Assembly (NCBI RefSeq): GCF_000611675.1
Contig: NZ_JATV01000003.1
Location: 1 to 64,000 of the forward strand
DNA: 64,000 bases
DNA from: Flavobacterium succinicans LMG 10402
Lineage (GTDB): Bacteria; Bacteroidota; Bacteroidia; Flavobacteriales; Flavobacteriaceae
Direction of reading: 5' to 3'
Below are positions 37,349 to 47,200 of the stretch, one piece after another (position 1 is the first letter of the stretch; the number at the start of each line of letters is the position of its first letter). The position numbers and the translations under genes were made by a program. Below the pieces are notes generated by a model. That model did not search any database. It was not told the origin of the DNA and worked only from the letters and a program-made list of their open reading frames with translations.

Positions 37349-39607
37349 TTAGGATTTTGCTAATTTGTTTTTCAATGTTTTGGCAGGAATTGTTTTTACA
37401 AGGTTTTTGGGTTGTAAATCATCTAAAACATTCAAAGCCTCTTCAACATAAATATCTTTAGAAAGACTTTCATGCCATCTTTCTCTTTTTTCTTTTAGCG
37501 TAGGATCTTTTTGGTATTCTTCCAATTCATGTGGTAATGAGCTGAATTTTAATTGACTTTTATAGTCGTAAATCGGTTTGTATTTTTTAGCGGTTTCCTC
37601 CACTTTATTTTGCTCCGATTTGAAAGTGTCAATGTTTAAACTGTAAGTATTGTCATTACTTTTACTGTCAATCCATTTGGCATTTTCTTCAATTAATTTA
37701 AATTGAGGATTGGCCGCAATTCTTGCTTTACTGTTGGCAATGGCTTTTTCGAAATGTTGCGTCATTTTCCATGGCGTATAAGGAGCTGCGTCAATTTTAT
37801 CCCATGGCATGGCGTTTTCTAAATCACGTTCTCCCATTTTAAGATAGGCATAACGATCGGGCATTACTACATCGCTACTTACACCTTCGCGTTGTGTAGA
37901 TCCTCCGTTGATTCTGTAGAATTTTTGAGTCGTAATTTTTAAAGCTCCCAAATCACCAACCGAGCTATTTCTTACAAATTGATTCAAATCATGTACATTT
38001 TGAACTGTGCCTTTGCCATAGGTTTGTTTGCTACCAATGATAATACCACGTTTGTAATCTTGAATAGCTGCTGCTAAAATTTCAGAGGCTGAAGCTGAAA
38101 AACCATTGACCATAATTACCAACGGTCCATCCCATTCTATTTTAGGATCGGTATCGTACAATACTTCTTTTTTCTTTCCAGCAGATTTTACTTGAACAAT
38201 TGGACCTTCGTGAATAAATAATCCAGCAATATCCACCACGGTTGAAAGCGATCCTCCACCGTCATCTCTTACATCCAAAACAATTCCGTTTACTTTGGCT
38301 TGTTTTAAACGTTCTACTTCTAGGGCAATGTCTTTTCCAGCATCGCGGCCGTCACGATTTTCAAAATCAATGTAGAATTTAGGCAAGTAAATTACACCAT
38401 ATTTTAGTCCGTTTTTTTCTACTATACTTGATTTGGCATAGGTTTCTTCAATTTCTACTACATCTCGAACAATAGAAATGTTTTTGATGGTACCGTCTAC
38501 TTTTTTTACGGTTAAGCGTACAATAGTTCCCTTTGGCCCTTTGATTTTTTTGACAACATCATCCAAACGCATGCCGACTACGTCAACAGGTTCAGCACTT
38601 GCTTGTCCAACTTTTAGGATAAGATCTCCTGCTTCTAATTGGCGGCCTCTCCAAGCTGGACCTCCTGAAATCAATTCGCTGATTTCAGTAAAATCATTTT
38701 TCTTTTGCAAACGTGCTCCAATTCCTTCTAATTTTCCGCTCATACTAACATCAAAACGTTCTTTTTCTTCAGGAGCAAAATAACTAGTGTGCGGGTCAAA
38801 ACGAGACATGATGGCGTTGATGTATACTGTAAACCAATCATCTCGAGTCAAATCTTTTATAAATCCAAAGGATTCGTCTAGTGATTTTTCGATGTTGCTT
38901 CTGCTTTCAACCTCTAATTCTGCAAAAGTTTTGATTTTTACATTTTTCTCAGCTTTTGAGCTTGCATCCATCCCCAATTCTGAACTTAGTTCGCTAGGTT
39001 TCGTTTTTTCTGTAGCTTGCTCACTTGATGTTGTTGCTGGTGTATCGGAAGGTTTTGTTTTGCTTTCTTGCACACGTAAACGCTCAGTTATGGAGGATAA
39101 AGCAGATAATTTCATCTGTTTGCGCCATCTTTCCACCAATTCTTTTTGGTTGGTAGCATACGGCATTTTCTCGTAGTCCGTATCAAAACTTTCTTCTATG
39201 GTAAAGTTATTGGGTGTAGCCAATAATGTTTTGTAGATTTTTTTGCTTTCTTCCATTCTTGTCATCAAGCGGGAGTAGGTCAATTCAAAAAATGTCAATT
39301 CTTTGTTATTGATCTGGTCGTCTAAATCCAATTCATATTTAGCAAATTCGTCGATATCGCTTTGCAAAAAGAAGCGTTTTGAAGGATCTAAGGCTTGTAT
39401 GTAGTCCTTGTATATTCCTTTGGAGAATTCATCGTCCATAGTTGCGGGATCATAATGCCCTTTTTCAATTACAAAGGTCAGTAATTCTAGTAAAAGGCGA
39501 TCCTTTTCTGGATCGTCTGCGTTCATTCTTGAACCATTTATTTTAAACGCAAACAGCGCACCTGACAAGAATAATACAGCCAGAATAATTTTAAAATTCT
39601 TTTTCAT
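37349..39607 (-). CDS. prc: S41 C-terminal processing (tail-specific) protease
   Basis: The product is about 752 residues from the ATG at 39607, which gives the signal peptide MKKNFKIILAVLFLSGALFAF; another in-frame ATG at 39628 adds seven residues. The domain order is that of Prc: an N-terminal helical domain, a PDZ domain (KLEGIGARLQKKNDFTEI, GRQLEAGDLILKVG), the protease core with Ser in VNGFSASASEILAAA and Lys in GSKQTYGKGTVQ, and a C-terminal helical domain. A Ser/Thr/Glu-rich linker of about 35 residues near position 200 is unusual but looks like a flexible insertion. It trims or degrades envelope proteins. Confidence 0.93.
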   Translation of the reverse strand: MKKNFKIILAVLFLSGALFAFKINGSRMNADDPEKDRLLLELLTFVIEKGHYDPATMDDEFSKGIYKDYIQALDPSKRFFLQSDIDEFAKYELDLDDQINNKELTFFELTYSRLMTRMEESKKIYKTLLATPNNFTIEESFDTDYEKMPYATNQKELVERWRKQMKLSALSSITERLRVQESKTKPSDTPATTSSEQATEKTKPSELSSELGMDASSKAEKNVKIKTFAELEVESRSNIEKSLDESFGFIKDLTRDDWFTVYINAIMSRFDPHTSYFAPEEKERFDVSMSGKLEGIGARLQKKNDFTEISELISGGPAWRGRQLEAGDLILKVGQASAEPVDVVGMRLDDVVKKIKGPKGTIVRLTVKKVDGTIKNISIVRDVVEIEETYAKSSIVEKNGLKYGVIYLPKFYIDFENRDGRDAGKDIALEVERLKQAKVNGIVLDVRDDGGGSLSTVVDIAGLFIHEGPIVQVKSAGKKKEVLYDTDPKIEWDGPLVIMVNGFSASASEILAAAIQDYKRGIIIGSKQTYGKGTVQNVHDLNQFVRNSSVGDLGALKITTQKFYRINGGSTQREGVSSDVVMPDRYAYLKMGERDLENAMPWDKIDAAPYTPWKMTQHFEKAIANSKARIAANPQFKLIEENAKWIDSKSNDNTYSLNIDTFKSEQNKVEETAKKYKPIYDYKSQLKFSSLPHELEEYQKDPTLKEKRERWHESLSKDIYVEEALNVLDDLQPKNLVKTIPAKTLKNKLAKS

Positions 39608-39780
39608 ATAGGTAATAATTGCATTCATGACATGAAAGTCTAATTAATGTAAAGATAAAACCAAGAAACATTGGCTCACTATAAATTTTTGTTAAAGATA
39701 TAAAAATGTTGATTGGATTTATTTTTTATGATAAAAGTTAACAAAAAGAAGATTTGAAGTTTTTTTAAGAAGCTGGATGC

Positions 39781-39788
39781 TATATTTG
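39781..39788 (+). promoter_or_regulatory. -7 promoter box for surE
   Basis: TATATTTG matches TAnnTTTG, 20 bases before the ATG. A TTTG that could serve as the -33 element lies at 39753-39756, a rather long spacing. Confidence 0.6.
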
Positions 39789-39807
39789 TTGTTCTAAAAC
39801 AACTGCA

Positions 39808-40587
39808 ATGAATCGAAAAAAACCACTTATACTTGTCACTAATGATGATGGGGTAACCGCGCCAGGAATTAAAGCCTTAATCAGTGTGATGGCCGAAATC
39901 GGAGATGTTATAGTTGTGGCGCCTGATAAGCCACAAAGTGCCATGGGACATGCTATTACCATCAATAGCACCTTATATTTAAATAAACTTTCGAAAGAAG
40001 GGGATTCAGTTACGCAATACAGTTGTTCGGGTACGCCAGTAGATTGTGTGAAATTGGCAACCAATGAAATATTGAAACAAAAACCGGATTTGTGTGTTTC
40101 GGGGATCAATCATGGATCCAATTCGTCTATCAATGTGATTTATTCAGGTACTATGAGTGCTGCCGTTGAGGCCGGAATTGAAGGAATTCCAGCCATTGGA
40201 TTTTCGTTATTAGATTATAATTGGGAGGCTGATTTTAGCCCTATTTTACCTTTTGTAAAAAAAATTGCCCTGGAAACCTTGGAAAAAGGACTTCCTTGTG
40301 GCGTAATTTTAAATGTGAATTTCCCTAAATTAGCTCAAGAAGAAATCAAAGGAATTAAAGTATGCCGACAAGCTAAAGCCCAATGGGTGGAGAAATTTGA
40401 CAAAAGAACCAACCCTTTTGGAAAAGATTACTATTGGCTTAGCGGTGAATTTGTGAATCAAGATAAAGGAGAGGATACCGATGAATGGGCTTTGGGGCAA
40501 GGCTATATTTCAGTGGTTCCTGTTCAATTTGATTTGACTGCACATCATGCTATACAACCTCTTAATACCTGGAATTGGAATGAATAA
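39808..40587 (+). CDS. surE: 5'/3'-nucleotidase SurE
   Basis: This 259-residue metal-dependent phosphatase acts on nucleoside monophosphates. The metal site is formed by LVTNDDGVTAPG at the start, with Ser in PDKPQSAMGHAIT and Asn in VSGINHGSNSS. The end overlaps the following membrane protein gene by 8 bases. In other flavobacteria, lpxB follows this pair; here two extra genes intervene. Confidence 0.96.
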   Translation: MNRKKPLILVTNDDGVTAPGIKALISVMAEIGDVIVVAPDKPQSAMGHAITINSTLYLNKLSKEGDSVTQYSCSGTPVDCVKLATNEILKQKPDLCVSGINHGSNSSINVIYSGTMSAAVEAGIEGIPAIGFSLLDYNWEADFSPILPFVKKIALETLEKGLPCGVILNVNFPKLAQEEIKGIKVCRQAKAQWVEKFDKRTNPFGKDYYWLSGEFVNQDKGEDTDEWALGQGYISVVPVQFDLTAHHAIQPLNTWNWNE

Positions 40588-40855
40588 AGTAACTTTTTTT
40601 TATGGTTTAGCCCTAGGTTTATTAGTGGCTTTTGTTGGTTGTTTTCTGTTTGTTACTTTTTTTACTGATTATGAATTTACAACCGGAGTTGCATTTTTAA
40701 AAGCGCAAGGTTTTTTAGGGAAATTAATAGCGATAGGATCGTTGCTAGATTTAGCGCTTTTTGGTATTTTACTCAAGTTGAATAAAGAATTGATGGCTCG
40801 AGGGGTTGTTTTTTCTGTTTTTATCTTAGCGTTAGCTACCTTGTTTTTTTTGTAG
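40580..40855 (+). CDS. small membrane protein downstream of surE
   Basis: A 91-residue protein with three membrane segments (about 5-25, 45-65 and 70-90). The ATG at 40580 overlaps the surE stop region by 8 bases, which favours this start over the in-frame reading from 40547. It belongs to the surE transcript; its function is unknown. Confidence 0.7.
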   Translation: MNKVTFFYGLALGLLVAFVGCFLFVTFFTDYEFTTGVAFLKAQGFLGKLIAIGSLLDLALFGILLKLNKELMARGVVFSVFILALATLFFL

Positions 40856-41063
40856 TCAAAAGATTTCTTTTTTGTTTGTCATAGGTTTGATGCGAAGTGA
40901 GTTAGAATTTTAGGATGGTGAAAAAAGAGGGGTTTTAGCTTTTTGTGTAAATTCTTAATAAGAAAAGATTGTAGATTATTTAAGTATTTGTTAAAGAATA
41001 AGTTAATTATTTATTTTAATTTTATACTTTGTAATAATTTATGTTTCACTTAATATTTAAAAT

Positions 41064-42050
41064 ATGAAAAATCTATATTTATCTAAAAGTTTAATTAAAA
41101 CTTTGTTCGTATTTTCTCTCTTTTTTACGATTTCTTTGATTTATGCTCAAACTACTCCAAAAAAGAATGACATCATCCCAATTGATTCTACTTATTTTGC
41201 CAAAGACCGACTGAAAGGAAAGGTAGTTATTATAACTGGAGCAGCCCGAGGTATTGGTCGAGCAACAGCAATTAGGGCATCCAAAGAAGGCGCATCTGTA
41301 GTGATTGCAGATTGGTTAGAAAAAGAAGGAATGGCTACAGCCAAAACAATCGAAGCCAATGGTGGGAAAGTTTTATTTGTAAAAACAGATATTAGAAGCA
41401 CCGAAGATTGTAATAAATTGGTAGCCGAAACGATTAAAAAATTCGGAAAATTAGACGGAGCAGTATTGAATGCTGGCGTTATGGATGGAATACATTCTGG
41501 AGATCCTTTAAATTATGACAAACAAACGGCTCTACTTCCAGCAGCGGTTGATGCAGCTACTGACGAATATTGGGATTTTGTTATTGATGTTAATACTACT
41601 GGGACATTTAAATCTATGCGTTCTGTATTAAAGCAATTGTTAAAAGAAGGTAAAGGAGGTGCCTTAGTTACCGTTGGTTCTATAGCCGGACTAACAGGTT
41701 TAGCAGGAAATCCAGCTTATGTTGCTAGTAAATATGCAGTAAATGGATTGACCAAAAGTGCTGCTATTGATTATGCTCCATTTGGAATTCGCGTGAACTC
41801 CGTAAACATGGCAGCAACCAAAACTCCAATGACTGATAAAGCCTTCGAATTTGTAAAAGAAGTGAAAAAAAGAGGGATTACCGGAATGGGTGGAGCCAAA
41901 ACAGAAAGTTTATTAATGCTCAATGATAGCAAACATAGAATGTCTACTCCTTGGGAACAAGCCTCAGTTATTTTATTCCTTTTGTCTGATGAGGCCTCAA
42001 ATTTAACAGGAGGGACTTACGCCACTGATGGTGGATGGACCGCCTATTAA
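41064..42050 (+). CDS. short-chain dehydrogenase/reductase with N-terminal signal peptide
   Basis: The 328-residue protein is a classical SDR placed behind an export-like signal (TLFVFSLFFTISLIYAQ, about residues 13-29). The Rossmann glycine motif is TGAARGIGRA, the NAG motif is LNAGVM, and the catalytic Ser (VGSIAGLTG), Tyr and Lys (YVASKYAVNG) are intact. An acidic residue after the second strand (VIADW) suggests NAD(H). About 30 extra residues are present around DPLNYDKQTALLPAAVDAATDEYWDF. SDRs are normally cytoplasmic because they need NAD(P); the signal is therefore odd. It sits 11 bases before an outer-membrane barrel gene, and both interrupt the expected surE-lpxB order. Confidence 0.85.
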   Translation: MKNLYLSKSLIKTLFVFSLFFTISLIYAQTTPKKNDIIPIDSTYFAKDRLKGKVVIITGAARGIGRATAIRASKEGASVVIADWLEKEGMATAKTIEANGGKVLFVKTDIRSTEDCNKLVAETIKKFGKLDGAVLNAGVMDGIHSGDPLNYDKQTALLPAAVDAATDEYWDFVIDVNTTGTFKSMRSVLKQLLKEGKGGALVTVGSIAGLTGLAGNPAYVASKYAVNGLTKSAAIDYAPFGIRVNSVNMAATKTPMTDKAFEFVKEVKKRGITGMGGAKTESLLMLNDSKHRMSTPWEQASVILFLLSDEASNLTGGTYATDGGWTAY

Positions 42051-42061
42051 TCTGAGATAAC

Positions 42062-43777
42062 ATGCTAAAAAAATATAGCTTATTGCTATTATTGGTTCTT
42101 TTTGGAGCCAATATGGCCTTTGCTCAAGAAAGCGGTAACTTTTTGGAAGGAGAAAATATTCAATCGGTTTTTATTGAATTTGAAAATCCCTTGGAGGACG
42201 AACAAAGTCAAAAAAATTTAAAAGCTAAAATTGACATGCTTTTTCCAGTGTACCCACAAAGTACCGTGCGAACCATTTTACTGGATGCTTATGCGGCCAA
42301 AGTGAGACAATTGCCGGAGGTTGAAAACGCTTTTTATGAAGTTAGACCTTCTCTTACAGGTGATATTATCGTTACTTTGAAAGTGAAGTTGAGTAGCGAC
42401 CTAAAAGACAAACCTGCCAAGAGTGGAGTTTTAGTGGGAGGTAATGACTTTCCAATGCTGTATATGGATAATAAATCGTTGCTCACTACTCGATTTGCCT
42501 TGGCCGAAATGTTGTATTCCAATAACAATTCTTGGTACGGTAGGGATGATGCTATGTTACAGGGTAATCCACTTGTAAATGGACCTGCTGGTAAAGGGTA
42601 CACGGGTTGGGGAGAAGCGTGGGCTTCGGCAGGCTTGTACGGTATCACTACATTGTCTAATAAACGCAATATTTATTTGTATGGTGGCGCAAGTGTCATA
42701 ATGAGTGGAACAGCGGGTAGGGAATTGTTTACTGATGTGTCCCGAATTTATACTGCTTTTGATGATGCTTATGTTGGTTTTTTTGGGACAAAATCCTTAA
42801 AAAACGGGAATTTATTTAGTTATAACTTTTCGGTGGGGAGACAGCAGTTTACTATTGGTAATGGTTTTATTATCAGAAATACTGCTTCTAACGGAGGAGA
42901 TAGAGCCGGGTTACAACTCAATCCAAGATGGGCAGCCGATTATTTAGGATTGGCTACCATCAAGTACAACAATTGGATGTTGCAAGTTTTTCAAATCAAT
43001 CCGGATGAATTACCTGTTATCGATTCTCGAACCGTGATCAATGGATTCAATACCGAATACGGTAATAATCTTGGGCATAAATTAGGGTTTACCTATTTGA
43101 ATGTTTCTCGATCAGACTTTGGCTACTACACACCTACGGGTGATGTGTTTAGACGTAACGGACTTAATGTGTATAACATAAGGTATTTCAAAAATTTAAC
43201 GCAAGGAAGGCCAGGTCTTTTAATTAAAACCGAGTTGGCTCACGAAACGAATGCAAATTTTGATATGTCGGCCTTTGCGGGTTATGCTGAAGTAGGTTGG
43301 AGTTTTGCCAAAGCCAAAGCGTCTCCTACTTTCATGTATCGTTTTTCCTATTTTTCTGGAGACGATCCTACTACCAAAACATTCGAAAGGTGGGATCCAT
43401 TATTGACAGGAGGAAATGGAGAAGATTGGGTATTGGGGGCTAATCATTTTAAAATTGTGCAAAACAGTAATTTAATCGCTCATAAAGTGCAAGCCAGTTT
43501 GCGAGTAAGTAAAAAAGTAGAATTGGTGCCGCAGTATTTTTATTTTCAAGCCGCTAACAACAACAATGTAGGAGGAAACCCTGCTTTGAGTTATATGCCT
43601 AAAAAAGAATACGGTCAGGAAGTCAACTTAACTTGGAAATATTTTCATTCTAGAAAATGGTATTTTCATGGACATTTTGCACAAACTTTTCCTGGAGCTG
43701 GTGTAAAAGAAGCCTTAGGAGGCGATGCCAAATCTTGGTTTAGTGCCATGTTATTTTTCAGATATTCGTTAAATTAA
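42062..43777 (+). CDS. outer-membrane beta-barrel protein, alginate-export-like, with N-terminal POTRA-like domain
   Basis: The 571-residue protein has a signal peptide (LLLLLVLFGANMAFAQ). Residues about 30-115 form a small alpha/beta domain (IQSVFIEFENPL, VRTILLDAYAAKVRQLPEVENAFYEV-type pattern, DIIVTLKVKLSSD) that looks POTRA-like. The remainder is a porin-type barrel: SVGRQQFTIGNGFIIRN, LNPRWAADYLGLATIKYNNWMLQVF-type strands and the ending AMLFFRYSLN with aromatic/Asn C-terminus. The core resembles alginate-export-family porins. It is cotranscribed with the exported SDR. A transport or surface role in the use of a specific carbon compound is inference. Confidence 0.75.
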   Translation: MLKKYSLLLLLVLFGANMAFAQESGNFLEGENIQSVFIEFENPLEDEQSQKNLKAKIDMLFPVYPQSTVRTILLDAYAAKVRQLPEVENAFYEVRPSLTGDIIVTLKVKLSSDLKDKPAKSGVLVGGNDFPMLYMDNKSLLTTRFALAEMLYSNNNSWYGRDDAMLQGNPLVNGPAGKGYTGWGEAWASAGLYGITTLSNKRNIYLYGGASVIMSGTAGRELFTDVSRIYTAFDDAYVGFFGTKSLKNGNLFSYNFSVGRQQFTIGNGFIIRNTASNGGDRAGLQLNPRWAADYLGLATIKYNNWMLQVFQINPDELPVIDSRTVINGFNTEYGNNLGHKLGFTYLNVSRSDFGYYTPTGDVFRRNGLNVYNIRYFKNLTQGRPGLLIKTELAHETNANFDMSAFAGYAEVGWSFAKAKASPTFMYRFSYFSGDDPTTKTFERWDPLLTGGNGEDWVLGANHFKIVQNSNLIAHKVQASLRVSKKVELVPQYFYFQAANNNNVGGNPALSYMPKKEYGQEVNLTWKYFHSRKWYFHGHFAQTFPGAGVKEALGGDAKSWFSAMLFFRYSLN

Positions 43778-43821
43778 ATCGAGTACAAAATGCGAGAATA
43801 GACTCGTTTTACTTCATATCA

Positions 43822-43866
43822 TTAGCAAGAGGCAAGGGTTTTTATTACCTTTGCCTCTTGTTGTTT
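43822..43866 (+). terminator. terminator after the SDR/barrel pair
   Basis: CAAGAGGCAA (43826-43835) pairs perfectly with TTGCCTCTTG (43851-43860), with T-rich sequence after it. Confidence 0.75.
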
Positions 43867-43985
43867 AGAGTAGTTTTTTATTATTTTTAGCGACCCAAAC
43901 AGTGTTCTTGAATGCACTCTGATCATTTATCATGGTAGATTCGTTTGGACATTCTTTTAGTACCATACCTTTCAATTATTTATTT

Positions 43986-45098
43986 ATGAAATATTACATT
44001 ATTGCAGGAGAAGCTTCGGGAGATTTGCACGGTTCAAATTTGATGAAATCCATTTATCAAGAAGATCCAGCGGCCAATATTCGTTTTTGGGGAGGTGATT
44101 TGATGCAAAATGTTGGAGGTACTTTGGTAAAGCATTACCGAGATTTAGCCTTTATGGGGTTCGCCGAAGTGCTTTTTAATTTAAAAACCATTCTGAATAA
44201 TATTAAACTTTGTAAAAGCGATATCTTGGCATTCCAGCCAGATGTGCTTGTTTTTATTGATTACCCTGGGTTCAATTTGAGAATAGCCAAATGGTCAAAA
44301 GCCTTAGGTTTTAAAAATCATTATTATATTTCTCCTCAAATTTGGGCTTGGAAGGAAAGTAGAATTAAGGAAATCAAACGAGATATTGATAAAATGTACG
44401 TGATTCTTCCGTTTGAAAAGACATTTTACGAAGACAAGCATCATTTCCCAGTGGCTTTTGTAGGGCACCCATTAATCGATGCGATTCAAGCACATCCTTT
44501 GGTAGATGATGTTACCTTTAGAAAAGCAAACGAGCTAAATGATTTGCCCATTATTGCTATTTTACCCGGTAGTCGAAAACAAGAAATCACCAAAATGCTT
44601 AGTGTTATGTTAAGTGTGGTTGATGATTTTAAAGGGTATCAATTTGTCATAGCTGGTGCACCTAGTCAGGATTTTTCTTTTTATCAACAGTTTATTACCT
44701 CGGATAATATTAAATTCTTGTCTAATAAAACCTATGATTTGTTGCAGCACGCCACCGCTGCATTGGTTACTTCTGGGACAGCTACTCTAGAAACGGCCTT
44801 GTTTAAAGTGCCTGAAGTGGTGTGTTATAAAGGCAATTGGATTTCGTACCAAATTGCCAAAAGAATCATTACACTCAAATATATTTCGTTAGTCAACTTA
44901 ATCATGGATGCTGAAGTGGTTACTGAATTGATTCAAGAAGATTGTACTTCCTCAAGAATTAAGCAGGAATTAGACAAGATTTTGCAAGCCGACCATCGTA
45001 AAAAAGTGCTGGACAATTATGCCATTCTAGAAGAAAAATTAGGAGGCAAAGGCGCAAGTAGTACTACCGCACGCTTGATTGTAAAGGAGTTAAAATAA
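43986..45098 (+). CDS. lpxB: lipid-A-disaccharide synthase
   Basis: The 370-residue glycosyltransferase family 19 enzyme joins lipid X with UDP-diacylglucosamine. The ATG at 43986 gives MKYYIIAGEASGDLHGSNLM, the standard start; the frame is open from 43932 but the added residues are not family-like. Further motifs are VFIDYPGFNLRIAKWSK, YYISPQIWAWKESRI and LPGSRKQEITKML. It stands directly before comEC. Confidence 0.95.
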   Translation: MKYYIIAGEASGDLHGSNLMKSIYQEDPAANIRFWGGDLMQNVGGTLVKHYRDLAFMGFAEVLFNLKTILNNIKLCKSDILAFQPDVLVFIDYPGFNLRIAKWSKALGFKNHYYISPQIWAWKESRIKEIKRDIDKMYVILPFEKTFYEDKHHFPVAFVGHPLIDAIQAHPLVDDVTFRKANELNDLPIIAILPGSRKQEITKMLSVMLSVVDDFKGYQFVIAGAPSQDFSFYQQFITSDNIKFLSNKTYDLLQHATAALVTSGTATLETALFKVPEVVCYKGNWISYQIAKRIITLKYISLVNLIMDAEVVTELIQEDCTSSRIKQELDKILQADHRKKVLDNYAILEEKLGGKGASSTTARLIVKELK

Positions 45099-45140
45099 TT
45101 TAATTCTTTAAATTCTTACTAAAATTTGTATTTTAGTAGG

Positions 45141-47180
45141 ATGAACTTACTACGTTTCCCGCTTTTCAAATTCAGTATTGGCTTTCTAATAGGTCTAGTA
45201 TCGGCCTATCATGTGTCGTTTACTTTCTTTTTTTTGATGGGCTTGACAGTTGTTGCTGTCCTTCTTTTTTGTATTGCCTATTTTTTGGTTACCAAAAATG
45301 ACGTGTACCATTGGGTTTTTGATGGATCGGCACTTTGGCTTTCTATTGTGATAGGCATTAATGTTTTAACTTTACATACCCAAAGTAATTCCCCTTTTCA
45401 TTACAATCAAGATCCATCTATTTATAAAAGTCCCCACGAGATTAAGGTGGTGATCAAAGAAAAACTAAAGAGTAACACGTTCAGCGATCGTTTTATTGTT
45501 TCGGTTGAAAGTATCAATGAACGCCATCAAACGGGGTTATTACTGCTGTACTTACAAAAAAACAATAATGCAAAACAGCCTATAGTTGGGACACGACTTC
45601 GCTTTAATTCGGTGATAGTTCATCATGCATTGAATAAAAATCCCAACCAATTTGACTATGCTACTTATTTAAAAAACAAACAAATCTATGCCCAAATCTA
45701 CTTGGTTCCCGAGGAGATCAGCTATCTGTCTACCCCAGAGAAATCCGTGTGGTATTTTGCCTCTAGTATAAGGGACAAAATCGTAGATAATCTTCATAAA
45801 AGTGGTTTTGATCCTAAAGCTTTGCCTGTTGCCATGGCCTTAATTTTGGGGCAGCAGCAAGATATTGACCCTAATATTGCCAAAGATTATCAATATGCTG
45901 GAGCGGTACATATATTGTCGGTTTCTGGATTGCATATCGGAAGTCTAGTTTTTTTTATCCACTTTTTGCTAGGGCCGATTCCTAATACCAAAAATGGACG
46001 TTTGTTAAAGTTGATAATTTCCTTATCACTGTTGACTCTCTTTGGTATTTTGGCAGGTTTAGCAGCGTCGGTAGTGCGTTCGATCACTATGTTTGCGATT
46101 CTTGCGATTGGACAGTATTTGAACAGAAGTACTTCTATTTTTCATACTTTAATGGTTTCCATGGTATTGATTTTACTATTTCAGCCCTATTTTCTTTTCG
46201 ATGTGGGATTTCAATTGAGTTATGTGGCTCTTTTTTTTATTGTTTGGTTGCAACCCATGCTTACCTTGTTGTGGTCTCCTAAACATAAGATACTTCAATT
46301 TTTTTGGGACTTATTGACGGTTTCATTTGCGGCACAGATTGGAACATTTCCATTGAGCGTGTATTATTTTCATCAATTTCCAGGTTTGTTTTTTGTGACT
46401 AATTTACTCGTGCTTCCACTTATAGGAGTAATCATGTTTCTGGGTGTTGTGGTAGTAATTATCGCTTATTTTAGTACTGTACCTTTTTGGATTTTCAAAC
46501 CACTAGAAATGGGGATTTCGTTTATGAATGCCATCATTCATCAGGTGGCTTCTTTTGAAAGTTTTATTTTTGTAGATATTCCCTTTAATGCTTGGTTGTT
46601 CTGGACAAGTTTTATGTTGATTTTTGCCTTTGTGTTCTGGGTCAAAAGGATTACGTTTTACCGAACAGTAGCAATTTTATTTGCCATAATCCTTTTTCAG
46701 ATTTCCTTTTTTATTATCAAATTGAAGTACGAGTCAACCCAAGAATGGATAGTATTAAACACCACTAAACAAACGATTGTTTGCGAACGCGTGGGGCAAA
46801 AAGTGGCAGTGTTTGCGAATCAAAAAGACAGAGAAAATATCCTCAAAAATACGGCAGTTCGGAATTATGTAACCGCCACATTCAGTGCTGTTTCAAAAAT
46901 CACTCCCTTAGGTAATGTGGCTTACTTTCTAGGGAATCGTATTCTTATACTGGATAGTACAGTGGTAAAAATCCCCTTGATGCCTGTTGATATTGTACTC
47001 ATTACTCATTCGCCAAAAGTCAATTTTGATCGCTTGTTGCAAAGTTGTAATCCCAAAAAAGTAGTGGTCGACGCTTCCAATTATAAGTCGCTAGTGACAA
47101 TGTGGAAAAAATCGTGTAAACAAAAAAATATCCCTATTCACGTGACTAGTGAAAAGGGATACTTTGCGTTGAAAAAATAA
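45141..47180 (+). CDS. comEC: ComEC/Rec2-family DNA-channel protein
   Basis: The product is 679 residues from the ATG at 45141; a TTG reading from 45126 adds five residues. The N-terminal part has two membrane helices and a DUF4131/OB-like soluble segment. The competence domain (about 230-520) contains AVHILSVSGLHIGSLVFFIHF and AASVVRSITMFAILAIGQY with multiple helices. The C-terminal beta-lactamase-like part (about 545-679) lacks the metal-binding HxHxDH motif, leaving only VDIVLITHSPKVNFDRLLQ and related strands. Classical ComEC uses this domain as a nuclease; a channel-only role is likely here. DNA uptake is inferred from family membership only. Confidence 0.88.
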   Translation: MNLLRFPLFKFSIGFLIGLVSAYHVSFTFFFLMGLTVVAVLLFCIAYFLVTKNDVYHWVFDGSALWLSIVIGINVLTLHTQSNSPFHYNQDPSIYKSPHEIKVVIKEKLKSNTFSDRFIVSVESINERHQTGLLLLYLQKNNNAKQPIVGTRLRFNSVIVHHALNKNPNQFDYATYLKNKQIYAQIYLVPEEISYLSTPEKSVWYFASSIRDKIVDNLHKSGFDPKALPVAMALILGQQQDIDPNIAKDYQYAGAVHILSVSGLHIGSLVFFIHFLLGPIPNTKNGRLLKLIISLSLLTLFGILAGLAASVVRSITMFAILAIGQYLNRSTSIFHTLMVSMVLILLFQPYFLFDVGFQLSYVALFFIVWLQPMLTLLWSPKHKILQFFWDLLTVSFAAQIGTFPLSVYYFHQFPGLFFVTNLLVLPLIGVIMFLGVVVVIIAYFSTVPFWIFKPLEMGISFMNAIIHQVASFESFIFVDIPFNAWLFWTSFMLIFAFVFWVKRITFYRTVAILFAIILFQISFFIIKLKYESTQEWIVLNTTKQTIVCERVGQKVAVFANQKDRENILKNTAVRNYVTATFSAVSKITPLGNVAYFLGNRILILDSTVVKIPLMPVDIVLITHSPKVNFDRLLQSCNPKKVVVDASNYKSLVTMWKKSCKQKNIPIHVTSEKGYFALKK

Positions 47181-47200
47181 TTAACTAGAATGGTATGTAC

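Noticed and set aside
42062-43777. Omp85-type translocase for the barrel next to the SDR
   Set aside because: Although the N-terminal domain looks POTRA-like, the barrel lacks the Omp85 loop-6 motif and looks more like a porin.
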